Positions 17,837 through 27,832 of a stretch of 64,000 bases of DNA are shown here, one piece after another; the first letter of the stretch is position 1; every line of letters starts with the position of its first letter. The position numbers were made by a program, and so were the translations under genes. Origin of the DNA: Bacillus sp. AFS088145 (GTDB lineage Bacteria; Bacillota; Bacilli; Bacillales; Bacillaceae_G); assembly GCF_002564465.1 (NCBI RefSeq), contig NZ_NUUX01000008.1:39953-103952 (forward strand), written 5' to 3'. A model generated the notes under the pieces. It was not told the origin of the DNA and searched no databases. It saw nothing but the letters and a program-made list of their open reading frames with translations.

Positions 17837-19580
17837 TTAGAACAACTCCTTCCTTGCAAGTATTGTAAATTTCTTTTGGTAAGAAAGGATTTCCATCATA
17901 TTTTAGTAAGCTTGAAATCTTTTCTGCATGACCACAATTCATTTTAATAATGCTTGCTAATTGACCAGTAGCATTATTTTCAACAACGATTACACGTTTA
18001 GCTTTTTTAAGCTCAGGCATTAATTCGTTTGTTGGGAATGGGTGAATTAGACGAATATGAGCATGGTTAACTTTGATACCATCTTGCTCTAAACGAATCA
18101 TTGCTTCTTCAATCGCACCACGAGTTGAGTTAAAACCAACTAGTAATACATCAGCATCGTCGTGTTTAGAGTTCACTAACACTGGGTTAGGGAATTTTAG
18201 GTTATTTAACTTGCGCATACGTTTATCCATTTGTTGATTACGGTTAGTTGGTGATTCTGATGGTTTACCCATTTCATCATGCTCAACACCAGTTACGTGG
18301 TGAATTCCACCTTTCATACCTGGTACTACACGAGGAGAAACGCCATCTTCAGTCACTTCAAAACGTTTGAAGTACTCTTTGTTTTCTGATACAGGTAATT
18401 CTTGTTTGTAATCAAACTTACCACGGCGAATTTGCACTTTTTCAAATTGAAGTGGCTCAACAGTTTGTTTACCTAAAGAAAGTTGTAAGTCAGTAATTAC
18501 GATAACAGGTACTTGGAATTCTTCAGCTACGTTAAATGCTTCCACCATATCGTAGAATCCTTCTTCTACTGTACTTGGAGCGATTACTACTTTCGGAATT
18601 TCACCGTGAGTTCCGTAGATCATAGCCATTAAGTCTGATTGCTCTTGTTTAGTTGGAAGACCAGTACTTGGACCACCACGTTGAGTATCAACGATTACTA
18701 AAGGAACTTCAGTCATACCAGATAGACCGATTGCTTCCATCATTAATGAAAGACCAGGACCTGCAGATGATGTTAATGTACGAACACCAGCATAGTTAGC
18801 ACCGATTGCCATTGTACATGCAGCAATTTCGTCTTCAGTTTGAATAACTGCTCCACCATACTGAGGTAATTTTTTGATTAAGTATTCCATAATTTCAGAT
18901 GCTGGCGTAATTGGATACGCTGCCATAAAACGAGAACCACCAGCTAAAGCACCCATTGCGATTGCATCGTTACCGATTAGGAACATACGTTTTTTACCAT
19001 CAGCTTCTGATAATTGCATTTTATTTACATTCACGCCAAGCATTTCTCTCATTTCTTCTGCTCCACGTGCGATTGCTTCTATGTTTTTCTCAACAATTTG
19101 TTGACCTTTTTTACCAAAAATTTCATCTACAACTTCTCTGAAAACTTCAATTGATAGACCTAAAATTGCACTTGATGCTCCAACTGCAACCATGTTTTTC
19201 ATTAACGAAGTACCTAGTTCAGTAGCTAATTCTGTAAATGGAATTGAATAAAGTGTTACGTCAGTTGAATCTGGAATTGTCGGATTAAATTTAGCATCAG
19301 CGATTACGATACCGCCTTTGCGTAATTCATAAAAGTTTACATCGATTGTTTCTTGGTCAAATGCTACTAAAATATCTAAGTCATCTGAAATTGCACGAAC
19401 TTCAGTTGTACTTACACGAATTTTGTTATTAGTGTGACCACCTTTAATACGAGAAGAGAAATGACGATATCCGTATAAGTAGTAACCTAAACGGTTTAGC
19501 GCAATTGCAAAAATCTCACCTGTACTTTCGATACCTTCACCCTGTTGTCCTCCAACTTTCCACGAAAGTTGTTCAATCAT
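17823..19580 (-). CDS. korA: 2-oxoacid:ferredoxin oxidoreductase, alpha subunit (gamma-alpha fusion)
   Basis: A 585-residue subunit that fuses the gamma domain (residues about 1-180, starting SWKVGGQQGEGIES) to the alpha pyrimidine-binding domain (about 195-450, with AYPITPASEIMEYL and SSAGPGLSLMMEAIGLSG) and a C-terminal transketolase-C-like domain. This fusion is usual in aerobic Bacillaceae and actinobacterial KorA. It partners the overlapping korB. A clear AAGGGGTG site precedes the ATG. The pair offers a ferredoxin-linked bypass of 2-oxoglutarate dehydrogenase. Confidence 0.92.
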   Translation of the reverse strand: MIEQLSWKVGGQQGEGIESTGEIFAIALNRLGYYLYGYRHFSSRIKGGHTNNKIRVSTTEVRAISDDLDILVAFDQETIDVNFYELRKGGIVIADAKFNPTIPDSTDVTLYSIPFTELATELGTSLMKNMVAVGASSAILGLSIEVFREVVDEIFGKKGQQIVEKNIEAIARGAEEMREMLGVNVNKMQLSEADGKKRMFLIGNDAIAMGALAGGSRFMAAYPITPASEIMEYLIKKLPQYGGAVIQTEDEIAACTMAIGANYAGVRTLTSSAGPGLSLMMEAIGLSGMTEVPLVIVDTQRGGPSTGLPTKQEQSDLMAMIYGTHGEIPKVVIAPSTVEEGFYDMVEAFNVAEEFQVPVIVITDLQLSLGKQTVEPLQFEKVQIRRGKFDYKQELPVSENKEYFKRFEVTEDGVSPRVVPGMKGGIHHVTGVEHDEMGKPSESPTNRNQQMDKRMRKLNNLKFPNPVLVNSKHDDADVLLVGFNSTRGAIEEAMIRLEQDGIKVNHAHIRLIHPFPTNELMPELKKAKRVIVVENNATGQLASIIKMNCGHAEKISSLLKYDGNPFLPKEIYNTCKEGVVLNGNI

Positions 19581-19670
19581 TTCCTACACCCCTTTGAATG
19601 CCCTCATTCGTAATAAATTAAATTATAAATGGATAATTTTTTTGCATATCATTCATTTTTATAAAAGAAT

Positions 19671-19716
19671 GAAAGCGATTTAAAACATATCTTTTGATAT
19701 GAGTTAATTCGCTTTC
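19671..19716 (-). terminator. Hairpin downstream of the dipeptidase gene
   Basis: GAAAGCGA pairs with TCGCTTTC, with a nested CATATC/GATATG stem. The minus-strand 3' flank is T-rich. It lies 90 bp past the dipeptidase stop and before korA. Confidence 0.5.
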
Positions 19717-19808
19717 AATTCTAGACCTATTAATCAAAAAAATCAATGATTTTGAAAGAAATTATTCCTTTAATTTTTATATTTTTATTATTCTGAACAA
19801 GTAACGTG

Positions 19809-20735
19809 TTATTTGTAATGTATATATGATGAATAATTCTCATACATAAAGCCTTTAACCTGTTGTTCTGTATAGTGTTTAAGCAATTCATTTGTTAAAT
19901 TTTGATAAAGTCCTACGTGATGTAAATTTGTTGGATGAGTATCGATTCCATCAAAATCGGATCCCATCGCGATAAATTTTTCTCCACCTAGAGAGCACAT
20001 ATATTCGATATGTTTAAGAATATCTGAAATCGTTGCAATACCTTCATCGACTAAAAATGTAGGATAGAAATTAATTCCTACAATTGCTCCTCTATTAAAC
20101 ATTGCCTTTAGCTGTTCATCATTTAAATTTCTTGGATGTTTACAAATTGCTTTAGCATTTGAATGAGTCGCAGTTGGATATTTTGCTTGTTCAAATGCAT
20201 CCCAAAACGCGGCTTCAGTACAATGAGAAAGATCACACCACATATTATGCTCATTTAAGTAATGAACTACACTTCTTCCAAAATTAGTTAAACCCCCATT
20301 TCTTTCTTCAAGAATTCCATCTGCAGCTTCATTTGCATAATTCCATACTAGACCGACACTACGTACGCCTAGACGATGTAATATCTTTAGGCGATTAATA
20401 TCACCTAAAAGTGCATCACAGCCCTCTAGCGTCAAAATAGCACCCATTTCTTCACTTTTTAATCCAACTTCATCTTCTTTTGTTCGAATAACTTTAATAT
20501 GATTATTTTCTGTAGCTACTTTTTCATAAAAAAGTGTGACACACTGAAGAGCTGCATCAAATTTGATTAGTTTATGTACACTTTCGGGAATATAAATCGC
20601 ATAACATTGTATTTTACTATTCCCTTGTTTTAATCGATTAACTGAAACTTGTAGTGAATCATCATTTTCAAAATTGATCGAAGGCTTTTCAAGTAATTTC
20701 ATCAATACATCACAATGAGCATCAAAAACTTTCAT
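19809..20735 (-). CDS. Membrane dipeptidase family (M19) peptidase
   Basis: A 308-residue renal-dipeptidase-family enzyme that would cleave dipeptides with a binuclear zinc centre. Visible metal ligands include the N-terminal HxD (His7 and Asp9 in DAHCD), a central Glu (EGCDALLG), and later His residues in CDLSHC and THSNAKAI; GSDFDGI near the C-terminus is a family hallmark. There is no signal peptide despite the family name, so it is probably cytosolic. It sits between korA and spoVS as a single gene with GGGAGGGTG before the ATG. Confidence 0.88.
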   Translation of the reverse strand: MKVFDAHCDVLMKLLEKPSINFENDDSLQVSVNRLKQGNSKIQCYAIYIPESVHKLIKFDAALQCVTLFYEKVATENNHIKVIRTKEDEVGLKSEEMGAILTLEGCDALLGDINRLKILHRLGVRSVGLVWNYANEAADGILEERNGGLTNFGRSVVHYLNEHNMWCDLSHCTEAAFWDAFEQAKYPTATHSNAKAICKHPRNLNDEQLKAMFNRGAIVGINFYPTFLVDEGIATISDILKHIEYMCSLGGEKFIAMGSDFDGIDTHPTNLHHVGLYQNLTNELLKHYTEQQVKGFMYENYSSYIHYK

Positions 20736-20820
20736 ATATTAACACCCTCCCATTTTTTTGACTATTGAAACTAGTGTAACATATTAATAAATCCAATATT
20801 AAAAGTAATAATTATACGCA

Positions 20821-20880
20821 AAAAAAACTCGTCGACTGACGAGCTTCAAGTCGGAGCTAAAGTCTTAGCTCCATTTTTTA
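20821..20880. terminator. Double hairpin downstream of spoVS
   Basis: CTCGTC/GACGAG and GGAGCT/AGCTCC are adjacent stems flanked by A7 on one side and T6 on the other, so each can terminate one strand. Confidence 0.6.
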
Positions 20881-20934
20881 ATTACAAATTTGCGTAATCT
20901 GACTCGTTACCACTTATTCTTTCTTTAATTAAAA

Positions 20935-20971
20935 ATAAAACAACCTGTCGCTTTAGGCTAACAGGTTGTTA
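20935..20971 (-). terminator. spoVS terminator
   Basis: AACAACCTGT pairs with ACAGGTTGTT, followed by a T-rich tract, starting 3 bases after spoVS. Confidence 0.8.
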
Positions 20972-20974
20972 TTA

Positions 20975-21235
20975 TTAACGAGGCTCTACGATTAATTTTA
21001 TCGCTGTACGCTCTTCCCCATCGATTTGAATATCTGTAAATGCAGGGATACAAATAAGGTCTACACCACTTGGTGCAACAAATCCTCTTGCAATTGCAAC
21101 TGCTTTTACAGCTTGGTTTAACGCGCCAGCACCAATTGCTTGAATTTCTGCTGTACCACGCTCTCTCAATACACCTGCAAGTGCTCCTGCTACAGAATTA
21201 GGGTTTGACTTTGCTGAAACTTTTAATATTTCCAT
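20975..21235 (-). CDS. spoVS: Stage V sporulation protein S
   Basis: An 86-residue Alba-like protein, essentially the full SpoVS sequence type (MEILKVSAKSNPNSVAGALAGVLRE at the start, ending in IKLIVEPR). SpoVS affects septation and coat/spore development and is among the most conserved spore proteins. An AAGGAGGATC site precedes the ATG. A sigma-H-type promoter lies about 50 bp upstream, matching the known control in B. subtilis. It has its own terminator and follows ymdB as in other Bacillus species. Confidence 0.96.
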   Translation of the reverse strand: MEILKVSAKSNPNSVAGALAGVLRERGTAEIQAIGAGALNQAVKAVAIARGFVAPSGVDLICIPAFTDIQIDGEERTAIKLIVEPR

Positions 21236-21285
21236 TCCTGATCCTCCTTGTACTTACAAAGCTATTATTGTGTACAATAAAAACT

Positions 21286-21312
21286 ATTCTCGATAACAAG
21301 AAGTTATTCCTG
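21286..21312 (-). promoter_or_regulatory. Candidate sigma-H promoter of spoVS
   Basis: On the minus strand CAGGAATAA (-35, consensus RnAGGAwww) is followed 18 bases after AGGA by GAATAG (-10, consensus RnnGAATww). The spacing is one base longer than the best promoters. Confidence 0.5.
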
Positions 21313-21361
21313 CAAATATTTAAAAGTTTTTTAAAAATTTTCACAATTCTTTTAATTGATA

Positions 21362-22153
21362 TTATAGCTCTTGATGATCATCATTTATTTGTATTCTTTT
21401 TATTGATTTTGCTAGCCCAGATTGTTTGTCTAATTCGATGATCACACCACTTAACTGACCTCTACCTTCATCTACTTCGAATCTAACTGGTAAGTTCGTT
21501 AGGAATTTTTTAATAACAGCTTCTCTCGTAACGCCTAGAATGCCATCATATGGACCAGTCATTCCAACATCCGTAATAAACGCTGTACCAGCAGGTAAAA
21601 CTCGCTCATCAGCCGTTTGAACATGTGTATGTGTACCAACAACCGCTGTTACTCTTCCATCCAAATACCAGCCCATAGCAATTTTTTCACTTGTTGCTTC
21701 AGCATGAAAATCAACAAAAATGATGTTTGTTCGTTTTTTAGCGATTTTTATTAACTCATCAGCTTTTTTAAAAGGACAATCAAGTGGTGGTAAAAATGTT
21801 CTACCTTGTAAATTTATAACGGCTATTTCAACATCATTAAAATTTAAAAATACTAATCCATTACCAGGTGTACCTTCAGGGAAATTAGCTGGTCTAACTA
21901 AGTATTTTGCTTGATCAATAAACTCAAAAATATCCTTTTTATCCCATGCATGGTTACCAAGTGTTACTGCTTGAGCACCTAATTCTAAAAATTCGCGGTA
22001 AATTTTTTCCGTTATTCCTTTACCATGTGCTGCATTTTCACCATTTATGATCGTAACTGAAGGATTATATTTCCTTTTTAAAGCTTGAATATTAGCCTTT
22101 ACCATTGCCCTACCATTTGAACCAACTACATCGCCTATAAACATTATTCTCAT
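21362..22153 (-). CDS. ymdB: YmdB-type metallophosphoesterase (2',3'-cyclic nucleotide phosphodiesterase)
   Basis: A 263-residue calcineurin-like phosphoesterase of the TIGR00282 family. Metal-binding motifs are in order: GDVVG with Asp8, NGENAAHG, GNHAWD, DFHAEATSEK and GTHTHVQTAD. In B. subtilis YmdB sits in the rny region and controls the switch between motility and biofilm matrix expression. The longest frame extends 93 bases upstream, but family proteins start at MRIMFIGDVVG, and GGAAGG precedes that ATG. It lies between rny and spoVS, the standard order. Confidence 0.95.
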   Translation of the reverse strand: MRIMFIGDVVGSNGRAMVKANIQALKRKYNPSVTIINGENAAHGKGITEKIYREFLELGAQAVTLGNHAWDKKDIFEFIDQAKYLVRPANFPEGTPGNGLVFLNFNDVEIAVINLQGRTFLPPLDCPFKKADELIKIAKKRTNIIFVDFHAEATSEKIAMGWYLDGRVTAVVGTHTHVQTADERVLPAGTAFITDVGMTGPYDGILGVTREAVIKKFLTNLPVRFEVDEGRGQLSGVIIELDKQSGLAKSIKRIQINDDHQEL

Positions 22154-22339
22154 TTCGTTACATCCTTCCAACTTGCCACTGTAAATACACAGCACTGATT
22201 TTACTTTTAGATTACCCAAAAATACGAAAAGCCCCATTACTAGCACAATCTGAATCTTTCATCTATGCCATTCAACTAAGATTCATTTCAGATATGTATT
22301 AGTTGGAGCTATTTTAAAAAATACCTTATTTTGTTACAA

Positions 22340-22373
22340 AAAAGAAAATAAAGTGGCATATACCACTTTATTT
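22340..22373 (-). terminator. rny terminator
   Basis: AAATAAAGTGG pairs with CCACTTTATTT around TATATG; the stem overlaps the rny stop and is followed by a T-rich flank. Confidence 0.75.
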
Positions 22374-23939
22374 TGCATACTCGACAGCTCGAGTTTCTCG
22401 AATAACCGTAACTTTTATATGACCTGGATAATCCAGTTCATCTTCAATACGTTTTCTAATATCTCTCGCTAATCTATGAGCTTGTAGATCATCAATTGTA
22501 TCTGGTTTTACCATAATGCGTACTTCACGACCTGCTTGAATAGCGAATGATTTTTCTACACCTTCGTATGATTCAGAAATCTCTTCAAGCTTTTCTAAAC
22601 GACGGATATAGTTTTCTAATGTTTCGCTACGTGCTCCTGGTCTAGCAGCAGATAATGCATCTGCAGCAGCTACAAGAACCGCAATAATTGAAGTTGGCGC
22701 AGTATCTCCATGATGAGATGCAATACTATTAATAACTACTGGATGTTCTTTATATTTCGTTGCTAATTCGACACCGATTTCAACGTGACTTCCTTCTACC
22801 TCATGGTCAATTGCTTTACCAATATCGTGAAGTAAACCTGCACGTTTAGCAAGTTTTGTATCCTCACCAAGTTCAGCAGCCATAAGACCAGCTAGGTTCG
22901 CTACCTCCATCGAATGCTTTAACACATTTTGACCATAACTAGTTCTAAATTTCAGACGACCTAATATTTTAATTAAGTCAGGGTGAATTCCATGAACACC
23001 AACTTCAAAAGTAGTTTGTTCACCGACTTCACGTATGTACTCATCTACTTCTCGTCTTGATTTTTCAACCATTTCTTCAATTCGTGCAGGATGGATTCGA
23101 CCATCTTGTACTAATTTATCTAGTGCAATTCGTGCAGTTTCACGACGAATTGGATCAAAACCTGATAATATTACAGCTTCAGGCGTATCATCAATAATTA
23201 AATCTATTCCAGTTAACGTTTCTAAAGTACGTATATTTCGTCCTTCACGGCCAATAATACGACCTTTCATTTCATCATTTGGAAGATTTACAACTGAAAC
23301 AGTTGTTTCAGCAACGTGATCTGCAGCACATCGCTGGATTGCTAATGATAAAATATCTTTTGCTTTCTTATCTGCTTCTTCTTTTGCTCGAGCTTCTGTT
23401 TCTTTTACTAGTATTGCTGTTTCATGGGATAATTCATTTTCGACTTTAGTAAGTATTAATTGTCTTGCTTCTTCACGATTTAAGCTAGAAATTCTCTCTA
23501 ACTCTTCTTGTTGAGCAGCAATTAATGCTTCTATCTTGCTTTCCATTTCTTCTATCTGCTGTTGTTTTAAAACAAGAGATTCCTCTTTTCTTTCAAGAAC
23601 AGACTCACGTTTTGAAAGTCCATCATCTTTACGATCTAAGTTCTCTTCTTTTTGCATTAAACGGTTTTCTGACTTTTGTAGTTCACTACGACGGTCTCGA
23701 ATTTCGTTCTCTGCATCTGTACGAATATTGAAAATTTCGTCCTTTGCTTCCAATAAGGCTTCTTTTTTAATTGTTTCTGAATCACGTTTTGCATCTTCAA
23801 TAATTTGATTTGCATGATTAGTTGCGCCATTTATTTTAGCTTCTGCAATGGACTTACGGACAAAAAATCCGACAGCATAACCGACTCCGAATGTGGCAAG
23901 CAATGCGAAGATGATCAAAATTATAGTATTTGCACCCAT
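22368..23939 (-). CDS. rny: Ribonuclease Y
   Basis: Membrane-anchored endoribonuclease of 523 residues that starts mRNA decay in Firmicutes. Residues 2-24 are the membrane anchor. A charged coiled coil follows to about 195 (many ENR, EEL and KKE heptads). The KH domain contains [13 protein letters not shown], and the HD domain has [12 protein letters not shown] with the metal-binding His-Asp pair. GAGGAGGTG precedes the ATG. RicA, its working partner, is encoded 10 kb away in this window. A 667-bp spacer separates it from recA. Confidence 0.97.
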   Translation of the reverse strand: MGANTIILIIFALLATFGVGYAVGFFVRKSIAEAKINGATNHANQIIEDAKRDSETIKKEALLEAKDEIFNIRTDAENEIRDRRSELQKSENRLMQKEENLDRKDDGLSKRESVLERKEESLVLKQQQIEEMESKIEALIAAQQEELERISSLNREEARQLILTKVENELSHETAILVKETEARAKEEADKKAKDILSLAIQRCAADHVAETTVSVVNLPNDEMKGRIIGREGRNIRTLETLTGIDLIIDDTPEAVILSGFDPIRRETARIALDKLVQDGRIHPARIEEMVEKSRREVDEYIREVGEQTTFEVGVHGIHPDLIKILGRLKFRTSYGQNVLKHSMEVANLAGLMAAELGEDTKLAKRAGLLHDIGKAIDHEVEGSHVEIGVELATKYKEHPVVINSIASHHGDTAPTSIIAVLVAAADALSAARPGARSETLENYIRRLEKLEEISESYEGVEKSFAIQAGREVRIMVKPDTIDDLQAHRLARDIRKRIEDELDYPGHIKVTVIRETRAVEYAK

Positions 23940-24312
23940 GATTTCACCTCCTCTTGCTATTTAGTTAGTTTCATTTTTGTCGGCTGTTATATTGTATAAA
24001 TAATTGCATCAACATACAGCACACTTCAATTCAATTTTTCACAAAATAGTAATATTTTTTTAGAATATACACTTAAATATTAAATCTCTTACCAAATGAT
24101 GTCAAGCCTTGTAAATCGCTTACTTACTTGATTTATCAATATTTATTACATTTTTACTAGATTTCATACATGAAAATCTAAATTTTATTCATTAATTTTT
24201 TTATTAAGATCTGATTAGTAAGCAAATTAATAGAACTTTTCATTTATAAAGTACTACTTATAAATATAAAAAAAGTAGAAATTGGCTGTTTTTTTAATTC
24301 CTGATAATAAAA

Positions 24313-24450
24313 TTATGCGAGATCCCAATGCAGGACACCTAATTACCAAGAGTGACTTGAATTGCCTCTTCATGGTCGTTCCCCTAGGGTCTCAATTCGC
24401 ATTTTTTATAGGAGTCTTTAATCCTTCCATTTGAATCAACTCTTTCATAT
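24313..24450 (-). repeat. Decayed intergenic palindromic repeat, copy 1
   Basis: The 667-bp gap between recA and rny has no gene. It contains a segment whose 24398-24442 part aligns without gaps to 33401-33445 (shared CGCATTT, AGGAGTC, CTTC and AATCAACT blocks). ATGCGAGATCCC and GGGTCTCAATTCGCAT at its two sides could pair. It looks like the remnant of a dispersed structured repeat. Confidence 0.4.
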
Positions 24451-24543
24451 TCGTGAAATTTTTTTCTATATTACATTTAAAACCATTTGAATATCAATAA
24501 TTACTGCTATTTAGAAAATCAAAGAAATATGAAATTATAAATA

Positions 24544-24585
24544 TAAAAAAATGCAGGCACTTTTAATAAGCGCCCGCATTTTTTG
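24544..24585 (-). terminator. recA terminator
   Basis: AAATGCGGGCGC pairs with GTGCCTGCATTT across an A/T-rich loop, then T7. Confidence 0.8.
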
Positions 24586-24606
24586 TTGCTTTAAACTAAC
24601 TAATGA

Positions 24607-25650
24607 TTACTCATTTAATAAAGAGAATTGTTCTTCGTCATCTGTTTCAGTTACAGTAACAGGATTATCTAAACCATGGTGAAGACGGATCGATTGTTTT
24701 ATCGTATCACGTATTTCTCTATTTTCTTTTAAGAATTGCTTAGCATTCTCACGACCTTGTCCAAGACGCTCTTCATTGTAAGAATACCATGCTCCACTCT
24801 TAAGAACGATATCTAAATCAGATCCAATATCAAGAATTTCTCCTTCTTTAGAAATACCTTCTCCATACATAATGTCTACTTCTGCTTGTCTAAATGGTGG
24901 TGCTACTTTATTTTTAACTACTTTAATCTTTGTTTTGTTACCCACAATATCATTACCTTGTTTTAATTGTTCAGCACGACGTACTTCTAAACGAATTGTT
25001 GAATAGAATTTTAACGCACGTCCACCTGGAGTCGTTTCAGGATTACCAAACATAACCCCAACTTTTTCACGAATTTGGTTAATGAAAAATGCGATCGTTT
25101 TTGACTTGTTAATTGCACCTGAAAGTTTACGTAATGCTTGAGACATTAATCGAGCTTGTAGACCGACGTGAGCATCACCCATCTCACCTTCAATTTCAGC
25201 TTTTGGAACTAATGCAGCTACTGAGTCAATTACGATAATATCAATTGCACCACTACGCACTAATGCTTCAGCGATTTCAAGTGCTTGTTCACCTGTATCT
25301 GGTTGAGATAATAATAACTCATCTATGTTTACACCTAATTTTTGAGCATAAACCGGATCTAATGCATGCTCAGCATCTATAAACGCCGCTTGTCCTCCAT
25401 TTGCTTGAACTTCAGCGATTGCATGTAATGCTACAGTTGTTTTACCTGAACTTTCAGGACCATATACTTCGATAATTCGACCTCTTGGATATCCACCTAC
25501 ACCTAATGCTACATCTAGTGCTAACGATCCACTAGAAATAGTTGAAATTTGGCGGTCAGTTTGTTCTCCAAGTTTCATTATTGAACCTTTACCGAATTGT
25601 TTTTCTATTTGTTTTAAAGCCATATCTAATGCAGCTTGACGATCACTCAT
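24607..25650 (-). CDS. recA: Recombinase RecA
   Basis: A 347-residue DNA strand-exchange ATPase and LexA co-protease. Walker A GPESSGKT lies at about 66-73, Walker B follows at [11 protein letters not shown], and the DNA-binding loops are in [16 protein letters not shown] and [14 protein letters not shown]. The acidic C-terminal tail is present. AGGAGG precedes the ATG. A sigma-A promoter and an SOS-type operator lie upstream, so it is likely damage-inducible. Confidence 0.98.
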   Translation of the reverse strand: MSDRQAALDMALKQIEKQFGKGSIMKLGEQTDRQISTISSGSLALDVALGVGGYPRGRIIEVYGPESSGKTTVALHAIAEVQANGGQAAFIDAEHALDPVYAQKLGVNIDELLLSQPDTGEQALEIAEALVRSGAIDIIVIDSVAALVPKAEIEGEMGDAHVGLQARLMSQALRKLSGAINKSKTIAFFINQIREKVGVMFGNPETTPGGRALKFYSTIRLEVRRAEQLKQGNDIVGNKTKIKVVKNKVAPPFRQAEVDIMYGEGISKEGEILDIGSDLDIVLKSGAWYSYNEERLGQGRENAKQFLKENREIRDTIKQSIRLHHGLDNPVTVTETDDEEQFSLLNE

Positions 25651-25689
25651 TTAGATTCCTCCTTCAGGATTCATTTATCTCTTAACTAT

Positions 25690-25741
25690 ATAATAACTGT
25701 TTTTTGTTCGTTTGCCAACAAAAAAATAGAACGTTTATTCG
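25690..25741 (-). promoter_or_regulatory. recA promoter with upstream LexA/DinR-like box
   Basis: On the minus strand TTGGCA, a 17-base spacer and TATTAT form a sigma-A promoter (25690-25718). Just upstream at 25728-25741, CGAATAAACGTTCT matches the Bacillus SOS box layout CGAAC-N4-GTTCG at both half-sites with two end mismatches. Confidence 0.6.
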
Positions 25742-25842
25742 ATGTTTTTCGTATTTAAACTTAATTTTTAAAGAATAGAAACGCTTGTTTCGTATTTTTC
25801 GGTCTATAAAACTAGATTTTTATTAATATCGAAACTATAAAA

Positions 25843-25872
25843 TTAAAAAACTCGGCTAAATATACCGAGCTT
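25843..25872 (-). terminator. cinA terminator
   Basis: GCTCGG pairs with CCGAGT around a 9-nt loop, followed by T6. Confidence 0.75.
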
Positions 25873-25899
25873 TTATATTATAAAATATTCTATTTCATT

Positions 25900-27159
25900 T
25901 TATAAGTCTTGACTTTCAAAACTTGAATTAATTAATTTTATCAACAAGTTCGCGCCATTTTTGACACTTGATAATCTTATTTGTTCTCTAGTGCCACTGA
26001 ATTGAAACTCTTTTACAATTGAATCAGAATCACCAATTTTTATACCGATAAATACTTTCCCTACGGGCACATCTTCTAATGTAGACGGTCCTGCTTCACC
26101 AGTAAAACTAATTGAAATATCACTTCCTGTTAATCTTTGAATATTTTCAACTAGTGATTTTGCACACTCTGCACTTACTGCACCATTTTTATTAAGAATG
26201 TCTGATGGCACATTTAAAAGTTTTTGTTTCATTTCATTAGAATAACAAACAACACTACCTTTAAAAATGGACGAGTTCCCAGGAATATCTGTCACTCTTT
26301 TACTGAATAGACCTCCAGTTAAACTTTCAGCAGCAGAAATAGTCAGCTTAAAATCTTTTAGCTTACTTGATAAAACTGTAAATAAGTTTTCATTATTTGT
26401 ACCATATATAAATTGCCCAACACGCTCACGTATTTTTTCTTCAGCTTGTCCAATTAGTTTTTCTGCCTCTTGTTGATTACTAGCACTTGCAGTAACTCGA
26501 AGCATTACTTCTCCCTCACTCGCTAAAGGAGCAATTGTTGGATTTGATTGATTTTCAAGTAAATCAAGAATTTCAGTTTCTAAAATCGATTCCCCTATGC
26601 CAAAAAACTTAAGCTCTTTCGAAATAATCGTACTTGCTTCTTTTCCATTTAAAAAATAAGGAATTAGTTCTTTCTCAACCATCGGAATCATTTCTTTAGG
26701 TGGTCCTGGTAATAATACAAATTGTTTATCTTTCGCTTCATAAACCATTCCAGGTGCCATACCGTTTTTATTCAATAAAACATGTGCATTATTAATGACT
26801 AATGCTTGTTTTTTATTATTTTCAGTCATTGGTCGATTTACTTTAATAAAATATTGTTCAATATACTCTAGTGATTGATCATGGTAAACAAGTGACTCTT
26901 GAACAAATTCTGCGACAACTTCTTTCGTTAAATCATCCTTTGTTGGTCCAAGTCCACCAGTTAAGATGATTAAATCACTTCTTGATGAAGCAATTTCTAA
27001 TGCACTTTTAAGTCGTTCGGAATTGTCTCCTACAACTGTTTGGAAATGATGGTGATATCCTAATGCAGATAAATGTTTAGCTATAAATTGAGCATTGGTA
27101 TTTGCAATTTGGCCTAAAAGTAGCTCAGTACCTACTGCGATAATTTCAGCACGCTTCAT
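25900..27159 (-). CDS. cinA: CinA family competence/damage-inducible protein
   Basis: A 419-residue two-domain protein. The N-terminal MoCF/COG1058 domain (about 1-170) has AEIIAVGTELLLGQ and LTGGLGPTKDD. The C-terminal CinA domain (about 255-410) has AAESLTGGLFS and GYxN-like CYSNEMKQ segments and may deamidate NMN. It is next to recA, as in most Bacillus and Streptococcus genomes. A GGGGGAAATGAT-type site precedes the ATG. pgsA lies 23 bp upstream and is likely cotranscribed. Confidence 0.95.
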   Translation of the reverse strand: MKRAEIIAVGTELLLGQIANTNAQFIAKHLSALGYHHHFQTVVGDNSERLKSALEIASSRSDLIILTGGLGPTKDDLTKEVVAEFVQESLVYHDQSLEYIEQYFIKVNRPMTENNKKQALVINNAHVLLNKNGMAPGMVYEAKDKQFVLLPGPPKEMIPMVEKELIPYFLNGKEASTIISKELKFFGIGESILETEILDLLENQSNPTIAPLASEGEVMLRVTASASNQQEAEKLIGQAEEKIRERVGQFIYGTNNENLFTVLSSKLKDFKLTISAAESLTGGLFSKRVTDIPGNSSIFKGSVVCYSNEMKQKLLNVPSDILNKNGAVSAECAKSLVENIQRLTGSDISISFTGEAGPSTLEDVPVGKVFIGIKIGDSDSIVKEFQFSGTREQIRLSSVKNGANLLIKLINSSFESQDL

Positions 27160-27182
27160 ATCATTTCCCCCTATATTATTAA

Positions 27183-27761
27183 TTACATTGATTTAAGAAG
27201 AACATCTCTATTTTTATAAAAATAATCCCAACCAGAATATACTGTAAAGAATAATGCGACCCAAAGTGATACATCTGCAATCGAAAATGGTAAGAAATTC
27301 AATGGGAAGTCATGTAAGAAATATGCAGAAATCGCGACTATTTGAGCCCAAGTCTTAATTTTACCTAGCATTGCAGCAGCATGTACTTCTCCAGAGCCAG
27401 CTAAAATCATTCGTAATCCAGTTACAGCAAACTCTCTACTTATTATGACAATCGTAATCCACGCAGGAACATAATGAAAATCAGTTAAGATAATTAATGC
27501 TGAAGAAACAAGTAATTTATCAGCAAGTGGATCTAAAAACTTACCAAAATTAGTAACTAGATTATATTTTCTTGCGTAATAACCATCTATAAAATCAGTA
27601 ACTGAGGCAATAATAAAAATTGCAGCTCCTACTAAATGATTAACTGGTATTAAATCACCCATTAATGTAACTTTTCCCCATCCAAAATCGATTAAAACGG
27701 CAATCATAAATAATGGAATTAGACAAACCCTTGACACTGTGATCTTATTTGGTAAATTCAT
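27183..27761 (-). CDS. pgsA: CDP-diacylglycerol--glycerol-3-phosphate 3-phosphatidyltransferase
   Basis: A 192-residue membrane enzyme making phosphatidylglycerol phosphate. The CDP-alcohol phosphotransferase motif is complete: DGYYARKYNLVTNFGKFLDP followed by LADK, with all four Asp. It has about six membrane helices. The chosen start MNLPNKITVSR follows GGAGGG by 7 bases; the longer frame would begin inside or ahead of this site. It lies between ymfM and cinA, the usual Bacillus order. Confidence 0.96.
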   Translation of the reverse strand: MNLPNKITVSRVCLIPLFMIAVLIDFGWGKVTLMGDLIPVNHLVGAAIFIIASVTDFIDGYYARKYNLVTNFGKFLDPLADKLLVSSALIILTDFHYVPAWITIVIISREFAVTGLRMILAGSGEVHAAAMLGKIKTWAQIVAISAYFLHDFPLNFLPFSIADVSLWVALFFTVYSGWDYFYKNRDVLLKSM

Positions 27762-27811
27762 GGTAAAACCCTCCAAAACTTTCTAAAAATGAAGCATTTA
27801 TAATAAATGAA

Positions 27812-27832
27812 TAAAAGCCATCTTAAAGATGA
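27812..27832 (-). terminator. Hairpin after ymfM
   Basis: GTCATCTT pairs with AAGATGGC, followed by TTTTATT, between ymfM and pgsA. Confidence 0.55.
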
